NCBI RefSeq assembly: GCF_000224145.3
Contig: NC_020176.2
Coordinates: forward strand, 4,377,825 to 4,441,824
Source: Ciona intestinalis
Taxonomy: Eukaryota; Chordata; Ascidiacea; Phlebobranchia; Cionidae
Length of the DNA: 64,000 nt
Reading direction: 5' to 3'
In this document: positions 1-11,200 of the stretch, piece after piece
Layout of the letters: every line of letters starts with the position of its first letter
Position numbering within the stretch: the stretch's first letter is position 1
Notes under the pieces: model-generated
The model's input: only the letters and a program-made list of their open reading frames with translations
Database searches by the model: none
What the model was told of the DNA's origin: nothing
Position numbers and translations under genes: made by a program

Positions 1-2263
1 GCGGGGCCTGGAGGGTTAGTGGGGCCTTGAGGGTATGCCACTGGGGCTGGTGGGTAACCACTTTGAGTTTGAGTTGGGTAAGCTGGTGCCGATGTTGGGT
101 ACTGTGGTTTGTGGGCCCCAGGTGCTGCAGATTGGCAACCAGCGGTTGTTGTCGGTTTAATTGACCTTGCGTTGGTGAGAGCTTGCATCCATGAACTGGC
201 GCGTAATAATTTACATTATGTGTATTGGGATTAGGTCAAACAACCAAGTAGAAGTAGTTATCACAATACTTAAATTATGTAATATTGTAGGTACAGACAT
301 GAAATACATGATAGTTACCTATTTAACAACAATACCTATGGCAGTAATATTATGGCCATGATGTTACTTGCACAGATTTGCAAATGCTAATTTACAGCCA
401 GTAGAACAAAATAAGTGGTGACAGAAACCAGTGAATTCTTTGGATAGGTTGTAAAAGCATAACTGGTCATAACTTAGTAAACAGTGCACAAAAACAAACA
501 AAGTGTCAACTTAAATAACATGGTGCTCAACTTGTGTTAAATTTAATCTCACTTACTCTACATCTTGTCTGTTATCTGCAAGCAGTAGAAATTTCCTGCT
601 TTGTGTTGCAAGCAACATCACGCAGTCAACAGAATGGGAGGAAGGTAATGTTGGGATCTTAGCTTGGATTCCTGCCCCAACCTGTAGAAAATTAATATTT
701 TATAGATTTCTGCTACAGTAAAATGTATTATTGAACAGACTTGGCATATAGAGTAACATTATCAAACTAGTTAAAAAAATACTTGAACTGGTTAAGCTTT
801 TAAATGGTTATGCATAACTACCTATTTTATATTAAGTATTTAACAATGTCACAATTGGCATGAGCAACAGTCGAAGTAATATAATAGTTATTTTAATATA
901 AATTAAAATGCAGAATGCAAATATAGTGAAGTATTGTTATTATAGCAATAGTTTAAGATACAACAAGCTGTATTTAACAACTAGTACAAAAAATTATGTA
1001 AACATTACATTGTTTGTTTATGAACAGAATAAATATTTAATAAGTTGTTTTGGTTAACACTTGTTACAGTTAAGTACACAATGTTAAAAGTACAAAAACA
1101 TTTGTTCTAACATATCATAACATAGTGTTTGATTATATATATAAAGTGTATTGCATTATATATATATCATATAAGGGTTTAGATGAATAAATGATTAAAC
1201 TGAATCATATGTGTATACTGGGTGTGTATCGTTAATTGTAATTTGTCTCTCTTGTGTATCTGTACCCTGGGGCAAAATGTTTAATTGAAACTTTATTCCA
1301 AACTTCTCAGTCTACTTGTTTAATTAACATTGCAATTGAAGTAAGATAACTGAATTTATGTTGATATTGTTTAAACATGGCTTTATTCATCAGGTTTAGT
1401 CGCAAATAGTTCATACTGACTGTCAAACAGTACAATATAACCCACACTTTGTATTTTCAACAAATTAAAAACAAAATGAAAATTAAGCCAAATACAAAGG
1501 CAAAACATCTAATTAAATACTATGTTTTTTATTGAATACTTTGCAACCACAGCCATGTAACTTCTTTTATTAAAACCTATAATTTACTTTTAACCTTTCC
1601 AAATAAATTGCCAGTTTACCTGAATATCGTAGCAATCTCGTGTAATATGAAAGTTTCCTGCCCTGGGTCCCCCCTTGTTGTCATAAGTAACGAACTGCCC
1701 ATCATTATACAAGATAAAGTATCGGTTTTTCCAACCTTTGAATATCCCGGAAGCTGAAACAGAACAAGTTTAAGTCATTTTTACTGTTATGAATAACAGG
1801 TAAAATATCTTCGAAAAAGACCTCTGGTTTACTTTACATCACATATATTTTATATATACAGAAAACAGGAGTCGAAAAGTGCATGGTTGGTCATATAAAA
1901 TGCAATATGTTTACAGTTGGTTAGTTAATGGCCCATACAAAAAAAAAGATGTCAGAAACTTCACCAAGAAAAAGATAATAATACAAAACTTTGGTATAAA
2001 CCAAAGAAAAATGATAACAACCTTAATATTTTTCTATAAGAGGCCAACAGTATTCACTAATAAAATATAAAATACATTTACCTACATAATATAACTATAC
2101 AATTATGTACTTTATAACACTGCATTGTTGCATACGATAATATTATAAAACCTATAGTCATCCGTTTAAAAGTTTAACTAAACGTTTATTCGGTATATTA
2201 ACAAAGACGTAGAATGCTATACTTACAATATTTTTGAAGATATCCCTCCTTAGTGACCGACAT
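1..2263 (-). CDS. PH-domain protein, evectin (PLEKHB)-like, 3' end beyond window
   Basis: Four exons are visible, read right to left: 2263-2227, 1753-1620, 681-557 and 195 to the window edge. All junctions have GT-AG ends and matching phase. The start ATG (2261-2263) opens MSVTKEGYLQKY. A pleckstrin homology domain fills roughly residues 4-112: GIFKGWKNRYFILYNDG forms the first strands, an RDCYDI segment follows, and DSWMQALTNARS gives the C-terminal helix with its invariant Trp. The tail that follows is rich in Pro, Tyr and Gln. Domain length, the DC..I..G block and the Pro/Tyr-rich tail fit vertebrate evectins, which bind phosphoinositides or phosphatidylserine on recycling endosomes and Golgi. 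The C-terminal membrane anchor expected of evectins would lie outside the window and is unseen. The PH call is firm; the evectin call is by remembered similarity. It is divergent with the cysteine synthase gene, with 347 bp between the start codons. Confidence 0.78.
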
Positions 2264-2610
2264 TTTATCAGCAAACTACCGTAAATCAACAGATAACTAT
2301 GTTTGCGCAGACACTTCTTGCAGTAATTGATCAAACAAAACTCGAATGACTTGACTCTTATCGCCAGTGTTTCCAAATGTATTTAAAATATTAAAAAAAA
2401 TTTTTTTTTGGTATTCAAGCAAAAATTAGGGCGCAAAATGTATATCATTTTATACACAAAAAATATTGTTTGCCGAAATTTTAATTTTTAAATAAAAGTT
2501 GAAAACACTGCAGCGTGACTCAGCGATTTTTAAACAGTTTGTACATTTGTTTTGGCCAATACTTCAGTTTTAAAAATCGTTTCACGGCGAATTTAGATAG
2601 TTTTATAGAT
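2264..2610. promoter_or_regulatory. shared intergenic/promoter interval of two divergent genes
   Basis: Only 347 bp separate the start codons of the PH-domain gene (minus) and the cysteine synthase gene (plus), so both core promoters and 5' UTRs must lie here or overlap. The interval is AT-rich with an A-run/T-run near 2393-2409. No clear TATA box or named factor site stands out. The bidirectional promoter is inferred from geometry only. Confidence 0.4.
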
Positions 2611-5600
2611 ATGCAGACGGCTATTTCAAATAAGAGCCGTTTGATTTTAAAACTGGCTTGCACATGGCGGAAATCGGCTAGAAATTTATCCTCGGTAAGT
2701 GCTCGTATTTATGCAATTACTGTAATTTATTTATGTCTACCTTTGCCGGGGTTTGAACCGTTTAACCCTCGGGCCTTGGTCACAGTAAACACGTAGCATT
2801 GTTAAATATGTGTTAGCAAGTTGTACCATATTAAAGTTAAATCGTTTATTGCAGGTATTGGAAGGTTTTTATGGTTCTGTTGGAAAGTAAGTTTCAGTTT
2901 AATATTATGTCATTTCAAAAAAAAGTATTTTATCTGTTGCTAAATAAATGTTTTTTCCAGCACCCCACTTATCAAGCTACATGGTGTAAGCAAAGAAACA
3001 GGTCAGTTATAATTGTTTGTGTTATTGTTTTTCTTCACGTACTATACAGTAGCAGCAAGTTTTAACGACTGTTGTTTTGTCGCTAATTTGAATTCCCTTC
3101 TCTTTGTCGTGTTAATTAACCTGATTTTTGTTACTGTATTCAAAGAGATAAATAAATGGTTATTTTTATGTTTTTGAAAGCCCCAATATTCATACAAAGG
3201 TTGTGAGATTCTTGCCAAAGCTGAGTTTCTTAATCCTGGAGGATCAGTAAAGGATCGCGCTGCTCTCTTCCTCATCAAAGATGCTCAAGAGAAAGGTTTG
3301 ATATCACCTGGTGGGACCATTGTGGAAGGGACCGCAGGGAACACTGGGATTGGACTCGCTCATATTTGCAACGCCCTTGGATACAAATGTGTGATATACA
3401 TGCCTGATACACAGTCCCAGGTTTGTATAGTGATTAGTTTATGGTTTGCAAATATAACTGCTTGCAACAAATTGTCCTTTAGTGGGCGCTATTGTTTCAT
3501 AAGTATTCATAATTGTCCTTTTGAATTTTAATCATTAACATTGTTAAAATACAGCTACACTAATAGTTGTCAAATATTGGGAACCTCCTTGCTTGATGTG
3601 GTAAATACTACGTATATGGCTCTGCTTATTTGTATATGCATATACCATCAAGGTAAAAGCCTTTAGTTGTAACACTGGCAAGCTAAAACACATGATGTCA
3701 TCCCTGTTTCAAAAATTTGGGTGACATGTCACACTTGGTGGTAAACTAGAATTTGGGAGCCATTTGTGGAAAACACCACTGAAGAACCATGTATTAACCT
3801 ACCATTTATGTATTGGCTTATAGTTATAACTTAAATGTAACTTCCACAGGAAAAGATCGACATGTTGAAGGTGTTGGGCGCTGATGTGCGGCCCGTGCCC
3901 GCCGTGCCATTTGATGATTCAAACAACTACAATCATCAGGTAGATACCTGTTGAATTCATTCTTCACTTTTAGCAAGAAAATGGTGGTTTTAAAATATAG
4001 TGTAACGATGGGATGAAATATAATCTATTCGGATTCAAATGAGCATTAAAAATGTGTCGAAAAAAGATGGAATATTTAGATAGATTGCCACTGATATAAC
4101 CCACTTATTTGCATGTTTTTCTATAGTTCACCTAACGAAAATTCAACAAATTGAATTAACCACTTATAGACATAATGTTTACAGGCACGGAGGTACGCAG
4201 AATCTCTCCCAAACGCTGTGTGGACAAACCAGTTTGACAACACAGCAAACCGACGAGCACATGTTGTTACAACGGGACCAGAAATTTGGGACCAAACTGG
4301 TGAATGAAGTTTAGTGTTTAAATTAACAGTTTTCAAATAATATGCTTTTAAAGTGACTTTAAATTAAACAATTTTAAACAATTAAATTTCAAAACATTTT
4401 TGTGTGTATTGGTATTTATATTATTAAAAACATTAATATCTATATATATTTCAAAACTTTTGCGTTTTGTTTGTAGGCGGGGTTTTATAACATTATTTTT
4501 GTGGATATTCAAAACTTGTTTCTTTATAGACGGAAAAGTGGATGCTGTTACTTTTGGTTCCGGTACTGGGGGAACTATGGCAGGTGGGATGTTGTTTGTT
4601 TAAATTACATTTATTACACTTAAATTTTAAGGCTAGATTACAATTGTGAGTGTATGTATTTTTAGGCAAGACACTTACCAGCAATTGCTTCAACTCAGTG
4701 TTATGGGTTATCTAAAAATGTCACCCACAAAGTAACATACAAATTTAGTATATAAAACAGAACAGAAAACCCATTTTATATCGACTGACCTCGCTCCTTT
4801 GTACAAGGATGAATAAGTTACATTCATTCATTACACCTAACTAACAATCTATACCATACAGGTGTGGCAACGTATTTAAAATCAAAAAACTCTGCAATCA
4901 AAACTGTGCTAGCTGATCCCCAGGTTTGTTTATACTATGTTTGTAGCATTGTGGGTTTAACAGCCACGCTTTTATTTGACAATTAGTTTCACCTACAATG
5001 TGTGTATAGTGTATATACAAAACTGTAATTTTGTTGCTAATTTTCTTAGAGATAAATAAATAACTATATCTTGTTATAGATTTGTCTATGACTTGTGGGT
5101 CTTTATTCTCCATTGTAAAGTCTGTATTGTGATGTTGACATTTGTTTGAACTTTTGAACTCACCAGCATTATGATGTCATACAGGGTAGTGTGTTGTATA
5201 AATGGTTTACTGAGGGGAAGTTGGAACGCACGGATGGTTCGTCCATCACTGAAGGTATAGGGCAAGGGAGAGTAACAGCTAACATGCAAGGAGCTCCCAT
5301 TGATGAAGCAATTTGTGTGTTGGATACTGAAGCTGTCGATATGGTAGGCTATAATTCAATAGTGAGCATGAGGTTTATGAATACCACCATGTGTGGCTGG
5401 TGTATAAGAAGACACCATGTTATAACTTGACAGTGAGCATGAGGTGTATGGTGTGAGGAAGACACCCATGCTATAACTCGACAGTGAGCATGAGATGTAT
5501 GATTACACCATGTGTGTCTGGTGTATAAGAAGACACCCATGTTATAACTCGACAGTGAGCATAAGTGTATGAATACACCATGTGTGTCTGGTGTATAAGA

Positions 5601-7581
5601 AGACATCCATGTTATAACTCGACAGTGAGCATGAGGTGTATGAATACACCATGTGTGTCTGGTGTGTAAGAAGACACCTATGTTATAACTCGACAGTGAG
5701 CATGAGTATGATTACACCATGTGTGTCTGGTGTATAAGAAGACGCCCATGTTATAACTCAACAGTGAGCATGAGGGGTATGAATACATCATGTGTGTCTG
5801 GTGTATAAGAAGACACCTATGTTATAACTCAACAGTGAGCATGAGGTGTATGAATACACCATGTGTGTCTGGTGTATAAGAAGACACCTATGTTATAACT
5901 CGACAGTGAGCATGAGGTGTATGAATACACCATGTGTGTCTGGTGTATAAGAAGACGCCCATGTTATAACTCAACAGTGAGCATGAGGTGTATAAATACA
6001 TCATGTGTGTCTGGTGTATAAGAAGACACCCATGTTATAACTCGACAGTGAGCATAAGGTATGAATACACCATGTGTGTCTGGTGTATAAGAAGACACCC
6101 ATGTTATAACTCAACAGTGAGCATGAGGTGTATGAATACACCATGTGTGTCTGGTGTGTAAGAAGACACCTATGTTATAACTCGACAGTGAGCATGAGTA
6201 TGATTACACCATGTGTGTCTGGTGTATAAGAAGACACCCATGTTATAACTCAACAGTGAGCATGAGGTGTATAAATACATCATGTGTGTCTGGTGTATAA
6301 GAAGACGCCTATGTTATAACTCAACAGTGAGCATGAGGTGTATAAATACACCATGTGTGTCTGGTGTATAAGAAGACACCCATGTTATAACTCAACAGTG
6401 AGCATGAGGTGTATAAATACACCATGTGTGTCTGGTGTATAAGAAGACACCCATGTTATAACTCAACAGTGAGCATGAGGTGTATGAATACATCATGTGT
6501 GTCTGGTGTATAAGAAGACACCTATGTTATAACTCGACAGTGAGCATGAGGTGTATGAATACACCATGTGTGTCTGGTGTGTAAGAAGACACCTATGTTA
6601 TAACTCGACAGTGAGCATGAGGTGTATGAATACACCATGTGTGTCTGGTGTGTAAGAAGACACCCATGTTATAACTCAACAGTGAGCATGAGGTGTATGA
6701 ATACACCATGTGTGTCTGGTGTGTAAGAAGACACCCATGTTATAACTCAACAGTGAGCATGAGGTGTATGAACACACCATGTGTGTCTGGTGTGTAAGAA
6801 GACACCTATGTTATAACTCGACAGTGAGCATGAGTATGAACACACCATGTGTGTCTGGTGTATAAGAAGACACCCATGTTATATAGCTCAACAGTGAGCA
6901 TGAGGTGTATGAATACACCATGTGTGTCTGGTGTATAAGAAGACGCCCATGTTATAACTCGACAGTGAGCATGAGGTGTATGAATACATCATGTGTGTCT
7001 GGTGTATAAGAAGACACCCATGTTATAACTCGACAGTGAGCATGAGGTGTATGAATACACCATGTGTGTCTAGTGTATAAGAAGACACCCATGTTATAAC
7101 TTGACAGTGAGCATGAGGTATTTGAATACACCATGTATGTCTGGTCCGAGATATAACACTGTGGGGTAAAATGGGATACCATTCACATAATAATTTACAT
7201 TTTCAGATAAAAAAATGGGACCAGAAAAGAAACTGAAATCATGGTTTATTTTACTCCCACCTTACTATAGTTACGTAGGGAGCATTTTGTATGAATACCT
7301 TGTGTGTGGCATAAACACAGCATTATAACACAACTTACTTTAATCTCCAGACATTCCGACTTCTGCATGAAGAAGGTTTTTACGTTGGAGCTTCATCTGG
7401 TTTAAATGTTGCAGCTGCTGTCAAAGTGGCGCGTGGCATGGGGCCTGGACATATAGTTGTCACTTGCCTCTGCGACACCGGTCAGCGATACTTTACACGG
7501 CTCTACAGCCGTGCCTGGCTCGAACAGAAAGGACTTTTATCGGCGGTTCCGGAAAAGTATCGCTTCTCGCTTGTGGGTTGA
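2611..7581 (+). CDS. PLP-dependent cysteine synthase, CysK/Mcy1-like, probably mitochondrial
   Basis: Ten exons: 2611-2694, 2855-2886, 2961-3001, 3200-3420, 3850-3939, 4185-4299, 4530-4583, 4862-4923, 5185-5343 and 7351-7581. Together they give 362 residues with consistent phase. Residues 1-28 are basic, Ser-rich and free of acidic residues, like a mitochondrial presequence. Fold-type II PLP enzyme motifs follow in order: [12 protein letters not shown] (38-49), [10 protein letters not shown] with the Schiff-base Lys at about 70, [12 protein letters not shown] (95-106), QTDGK and the phosphate loop GSGTGGT (204-210), and CDTGQRYF near the end. There are no CBS domains, so this is the sulfide-using O-acetylserine/O-phosphoserine-type family rather than cystathionine beta-synthase. 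The GTAGNTG form resembles fungal mitochondrial cysteine synthase (Mcy1). Acceptor substrate is unknown. The last intron holds a 1.8-kb minisatellite and a MITE. An upstream in-frame GTG exists, but the ATG at 2611 is preferred. Confidence 0.9.
3538..3640 (+). repeat. dispersed intronic repeat, copy 1
   Basis: About 100 bp in intron 4 of the cysteine synthase gene matches 49376-49476 in a MED29 intron. Shared blocks include GTTAAAATACAG, ATAGTTGTCAAA and GGGAACCTC. The family is unnamed and no transposon ends were recognised. Confidence 0.5.
4655..4735 (+). repeat. SINE-like fragment
   Basis: This intronic piece carries a form of the block GGCAAGACACTTA-CAGCAATTGCT, also seen near 52233-52262 and 59803-59832. 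That block is typical of tRNA-derived SINE tails in several deuterostomes. Both ends are eroded. Confidence 0.4.
5347..7146. repeat. minisatellite, 71-bp unit, about 25 copies, in intron 9 of cysteine synthase gene
   Basis: The unit runs from GTGAGCATGAGGTGTATGAA through TACACCATGTGTGTCTGGTG and TATAAGAAGACACCCATGTT to ATAACTCGACA, about 71 bp. Copies differ by a few substitutions and small indels (for example GAGTATG for GAGGTGTATG). Each unit holds short inverted repeats (GGTGTATGAATACACC, GGTGTATAAGAAGACACC). Open frames across the array are by-products, since 71 is not a multiple of three. The same unit recurs at 48841-49090, 57366-57578 and 62370-62668. Confidence 0.95.
7152..7270 (+). 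mobile_element. MITE, internally deleted copy
   Basis: This copy begins ACTGTGGGGTAAAATGGGATACC and ends ACTCCCACCTTACTATA, the terminal pair of the window's main MITE in its GTGGGGTAA variant. Most of the centre is missing. It abuts the minisatellite inside intron 9. Confidence 0.6.
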
Positions 7582-8170
7582 ACCTATAGTGCAATAATTG
7601 TAGGAAATATTATCGGAGTTAAATTTCTTTTATTTTGTGTTAGGATGAATATTTTAAGTTGTAACATTTTGATTCCACACTTAACCTTAACCTATAACCC
7701 TAATTCCTACTGTTTTCTGGATTAGTTTATTTAAAATTTCGGTTTAACAACTTTGGGTAATTTTATATTTTAAAATTTTTTAATTTAAAATTACTAGCTC
7801 AGCGATAATTGTTTCTGTATATTTTAATTCTGTTTTTACTATGCAATATTCATGACTTAACAAAATAAAAGAATAAACAATCAGTTATATTTGAAGTGGG
7901 GTGTAAATAAATTACAGTTATTGTTTGAAAAAAAGGGTTTTTTAAAAAAAAATTAATTAATAAATGCCAGCAAAGAATGCTAGATAGGGTACGGACATTT
8001 TATTTGAAACGAAGAAAATATCTTCGTCTCGGCTGTGTGTCGAGGAGTTTTTATGTCTTGAGTATTTAATAGTCTTGAATATTCAAGAGTTATTCTTATT
8101 TTATCTAACCTAATGTTATAAACGTGCAAACTGGTTAACTATCACATATTGTTTTCTACGCAAAAACTAA
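7582..8170. other. 3' UTR and intergenic DNA after cysteine synthase gene
   Basis: AT-rich DNA with a candidate polyadenylation signal (AAATAAAAGAATAAA, about 7863-7877) some 285 bp past the stop. No further gene is seen before the tRNA. Confidence 0.5.
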
Positions 8171-8252
8171 TGGCAGCGGTGGGATTCGAACCCACGCCAT
8201 CGAAATGACTGGTGCCTTAAACCAGCGCCTTAGACCACTCGGCCACGCTACC
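8171..8252 (-). tRNA. tRNA-Leu (anticodon AAG)
   Basis: The reverse complement is an 82-nt class II tRNA. The acceptor GGTAGCG pairs with CGCTGCC before the discriminator A. The D arm contains box A (GTGGCCGAGTGG), and the anticodon arm is CTGGT-TTAAGGC-ACCAG with anticodon AAG. There is a variable arm, and the T arm has box B GGTTCGAATCC. Five Ts follow on the minus strand as a Pol III terminator. It closely resembles vertebrate tRNA-Leu(AAG). No intron. Confidence 0.97.
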
Positions 8253-11200
8253 GACGATGCAGAACACATCAATCAATCAAGTAGAGACAACTGCGCTATT
8301 CCTTACGGGAAGTCATTATACGAAGCTATTTACCACTGCAAGTTATCGGGCGGATTTTCTTGGCTTAGTTCGCCATCTGGTCTTCTAAGCGCCCTGTAAG
8401 TGACTGGGCTGTGATCGTATCTTTCTGTGTAACCCCGAGAACACCTGCCGGCTTTACATCACAATTGTGCTCCAAACAGCAAGCTTTGTACGATAAGCAA
8501 CACAAAACACGTTCATAACATCAATCTTAAGATAAGGCCGACGGAGCATTTAGCATTGCGCTCAATATTCGCGCTGCTGTGTTCAGTATAATTTATCTTC
8601 AGCGGGGAAAGGATGTTCGTCCATTTCTTGTGGAACACCAACTCAAATAAAGGATTCGTTCATCACAAAACGCGTCGACGCCCGAGCTCTTTTATCGTCG
8701 GCTTATCGTTTCTTTGTTATTTTAAATCAACAATACGAAAGATTTCGTCCAAAGTGAGAGAGCTGATCGAACCGCACGACGCAGCGTTGTGACGTACACA
8801 CCCCATCTGTGGTGGGCAGGTAATATGAGATAATCCAACCCTTGATCGCTGTCGCGTTGCTATTGTGACGTAACTACAGTTGTGATTCATCCCGCGCTTC
8901 CGTCGTCCCGAAAGGCCCCATCGCTCATCAGGTGACGTCACATGGGTCATGAACTTTACTCACATCGAGTCAAAGCACGCGTTGCATTCCAAACACACAC
9001 GTGACCTATCTAACGCGAATTCTCTGTTTAAACAGGTTTCGGTTAGAAGGGGACCGACAGAAAGATAAAGCGTCTGGCTCGCACCTGCGCCGCAGTCACA
9101 ACTGACTGGATGGATGGTTTTATCGTCACCTTTCTCCGTTCGCCCACATTCCCGACCCCGTTGGTGTGTTGGCGCAAAATAAGCGGAAAAAGTTTAAAGT
9201 TTTTCGTAACTTGATCGATTCGTTGCCCGAATCAACCTCATTATTTCAAGCGATCAAAATTCACAACACAAGATTTCCCGACTCCGTTTTATGACGTAAC
9301 AGTCACCATTGTTTCGTAAACGAGCTGATGATTTAAAATGCTTAAAGGTCATTGCCATTCAAGATTGTACAACCGAGAAACCAAAAGGGAGCACACAATA
9401 GACAAAAATCTTCCCTTTCTTTAAGTTTAAGGCATGTATAGAGACCGAATACTTTTGCATGTCTTTGTATTTAAGCATTTTTGTTTTTTAAATGTAGCGG
9501 AAACGATCGTGGTTCAACATATAGTAGGATGGGAGAAGATGGGACAACTTTAGCACATAATATCCAATAATAATCTGATCGTGTTTTAAAAAATTAACAA
9601 CTGTCTATGGCAGTCGCGAGGATACGGTTTTATAATTCTTTAAATGTTCTTTGTTTACTACCAAATAGGACGAGAAAATAGAACGTAAAGGTGTCCCATC
9701 TTCCCCCACCCTACTATACATTAAAGAATAAAATAACATTATTGTTTTAAAACTGTATTATAGTCATTCGGTCTATGTTCAAACCAAGCTTAATATTATT
9801 ATCATACAATTGGAAATAAGAGACAACCCTTAACTCACCACAGTGAACTTACGCGGAAACCTAGGACACTATACAGAACCCGCATTGAAATTGTTGAACT
9901 GTTAGAAAGTGTGAAGTTGAAACCACAGATGGTATTAATATGTAGATTCAGCTGCGTAGTTTCTTGCTTTGCATCTATAAACAAGCACAGTAGGGTTGAG
10001 AGATTTGGAAGAGTTTCTTACACTTTAAACGAGGAATAATTTGGCAGCTTTTTGTTGAACCTATAAACATGACTCAACAAGATAATCTGATCACTAGATG
10101 TCAGCATGGAGTCTTGAAAGCAAAATGTGCCGACATATTGGGGAGTTTGAACTTGAGACTTGTGAACGGAATCTGTAAAGCCGTATTTTCAGTTTAACAT
10201 GCAATAAATGCGACTTCGATAGCTCCGTATGTTACATTAGGTGCGAAGAAAGGATTGAGGTGTAATCTCCTTAACGTAGCTCGCTGTTGAAGTTAAAAGT
10301 TAAGGTTCGCAAATTAGCTTAAAACAAAGCTGGTCAAGCTCTCGCTGATAATTCCGTCAAAGTCGGTGAGCGGCGTGCGAGTTACAAGACCTCCCTAACC
10401 CGGATGTCTCGGCCTTATTCCTTTGAACTGCGGCCGGTGACCCTTTGGATCCTGAATCCGTTTACTGCAAAACAATACTTTGGCCCGGTCAGCGAACAAG
10501 AAGACGCAGGTGCTTGGTGTAAATGTGTTAGACGGCCTGTAGTATGGGGTAGGGAATAGCCGTATTATGTTGCAAAGTTATGCGAGTGGACGTTACGCAT
10601 TCTCACGTCGCTTCAAAGACTTCTGACCGGTGACCCCTCCCTTTGGAAACGGTGAGTAATTTTAACTTAAACTTAAAAACCCGAAAAAGGATGGGTCGTT
10701 TAGCTTACATTTCGAAGCGGGCACCCTTAGACAGTTTGACGTATTGAGAATTCGCATCTATGGTCGCTTCAGCTACCATAGCCCACCGGCAGCGTTGTTG
10801 GTGTGAATTTTTCACTTTTTCTTCTGTTGGATCAATTTGCGGCGGTTGCCAGTCAAGCAATTATAGATTCCAGCTCTTCTTAACCGCCCAAAGGCCTTCT
10901 TTTTATTCTAATGGAAACTATATGGAGCTACTAAAGTGAGATGTTTGCTAGGTTCTGCCTCAGTGGTTACACGCTGACAGACCGGTTAGCGGGTGGGGGG
11001 TATCACACCCTATGCTGTGTTAACTATACACCCTCTATTATTATGAATATCTATACATCATATGCAAATATTATCCAATATATACGGAATAAAAAGTAAT
11101 GACAACGGTTATTGGAAAATTGTATAACTGAAATAATTTTATCTGCTAAAATATTTTGGTCCTGTTTAATTTTATCAGATAAATAGTTTCAAACAATAAA

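Noticed and set aside
5347-7146. CRISPR-like array
   Set aside because: Contiguous tandem units without unique spacers, in an intron of an animal gene; it is a minisatellite.
5349-7182. Open frames within the 71-bp array (repeated [12 protein letters not shown]-like peptides)
   Set aside because: They come from tandem DNA, shift frame between units because 71 is not divisible by three, and lie wholly inside an intron.
9105-9292. About 60 open codons ending at a TGA
   Set aside because: No start codon, no acceptor in phase and no recognisable motif.
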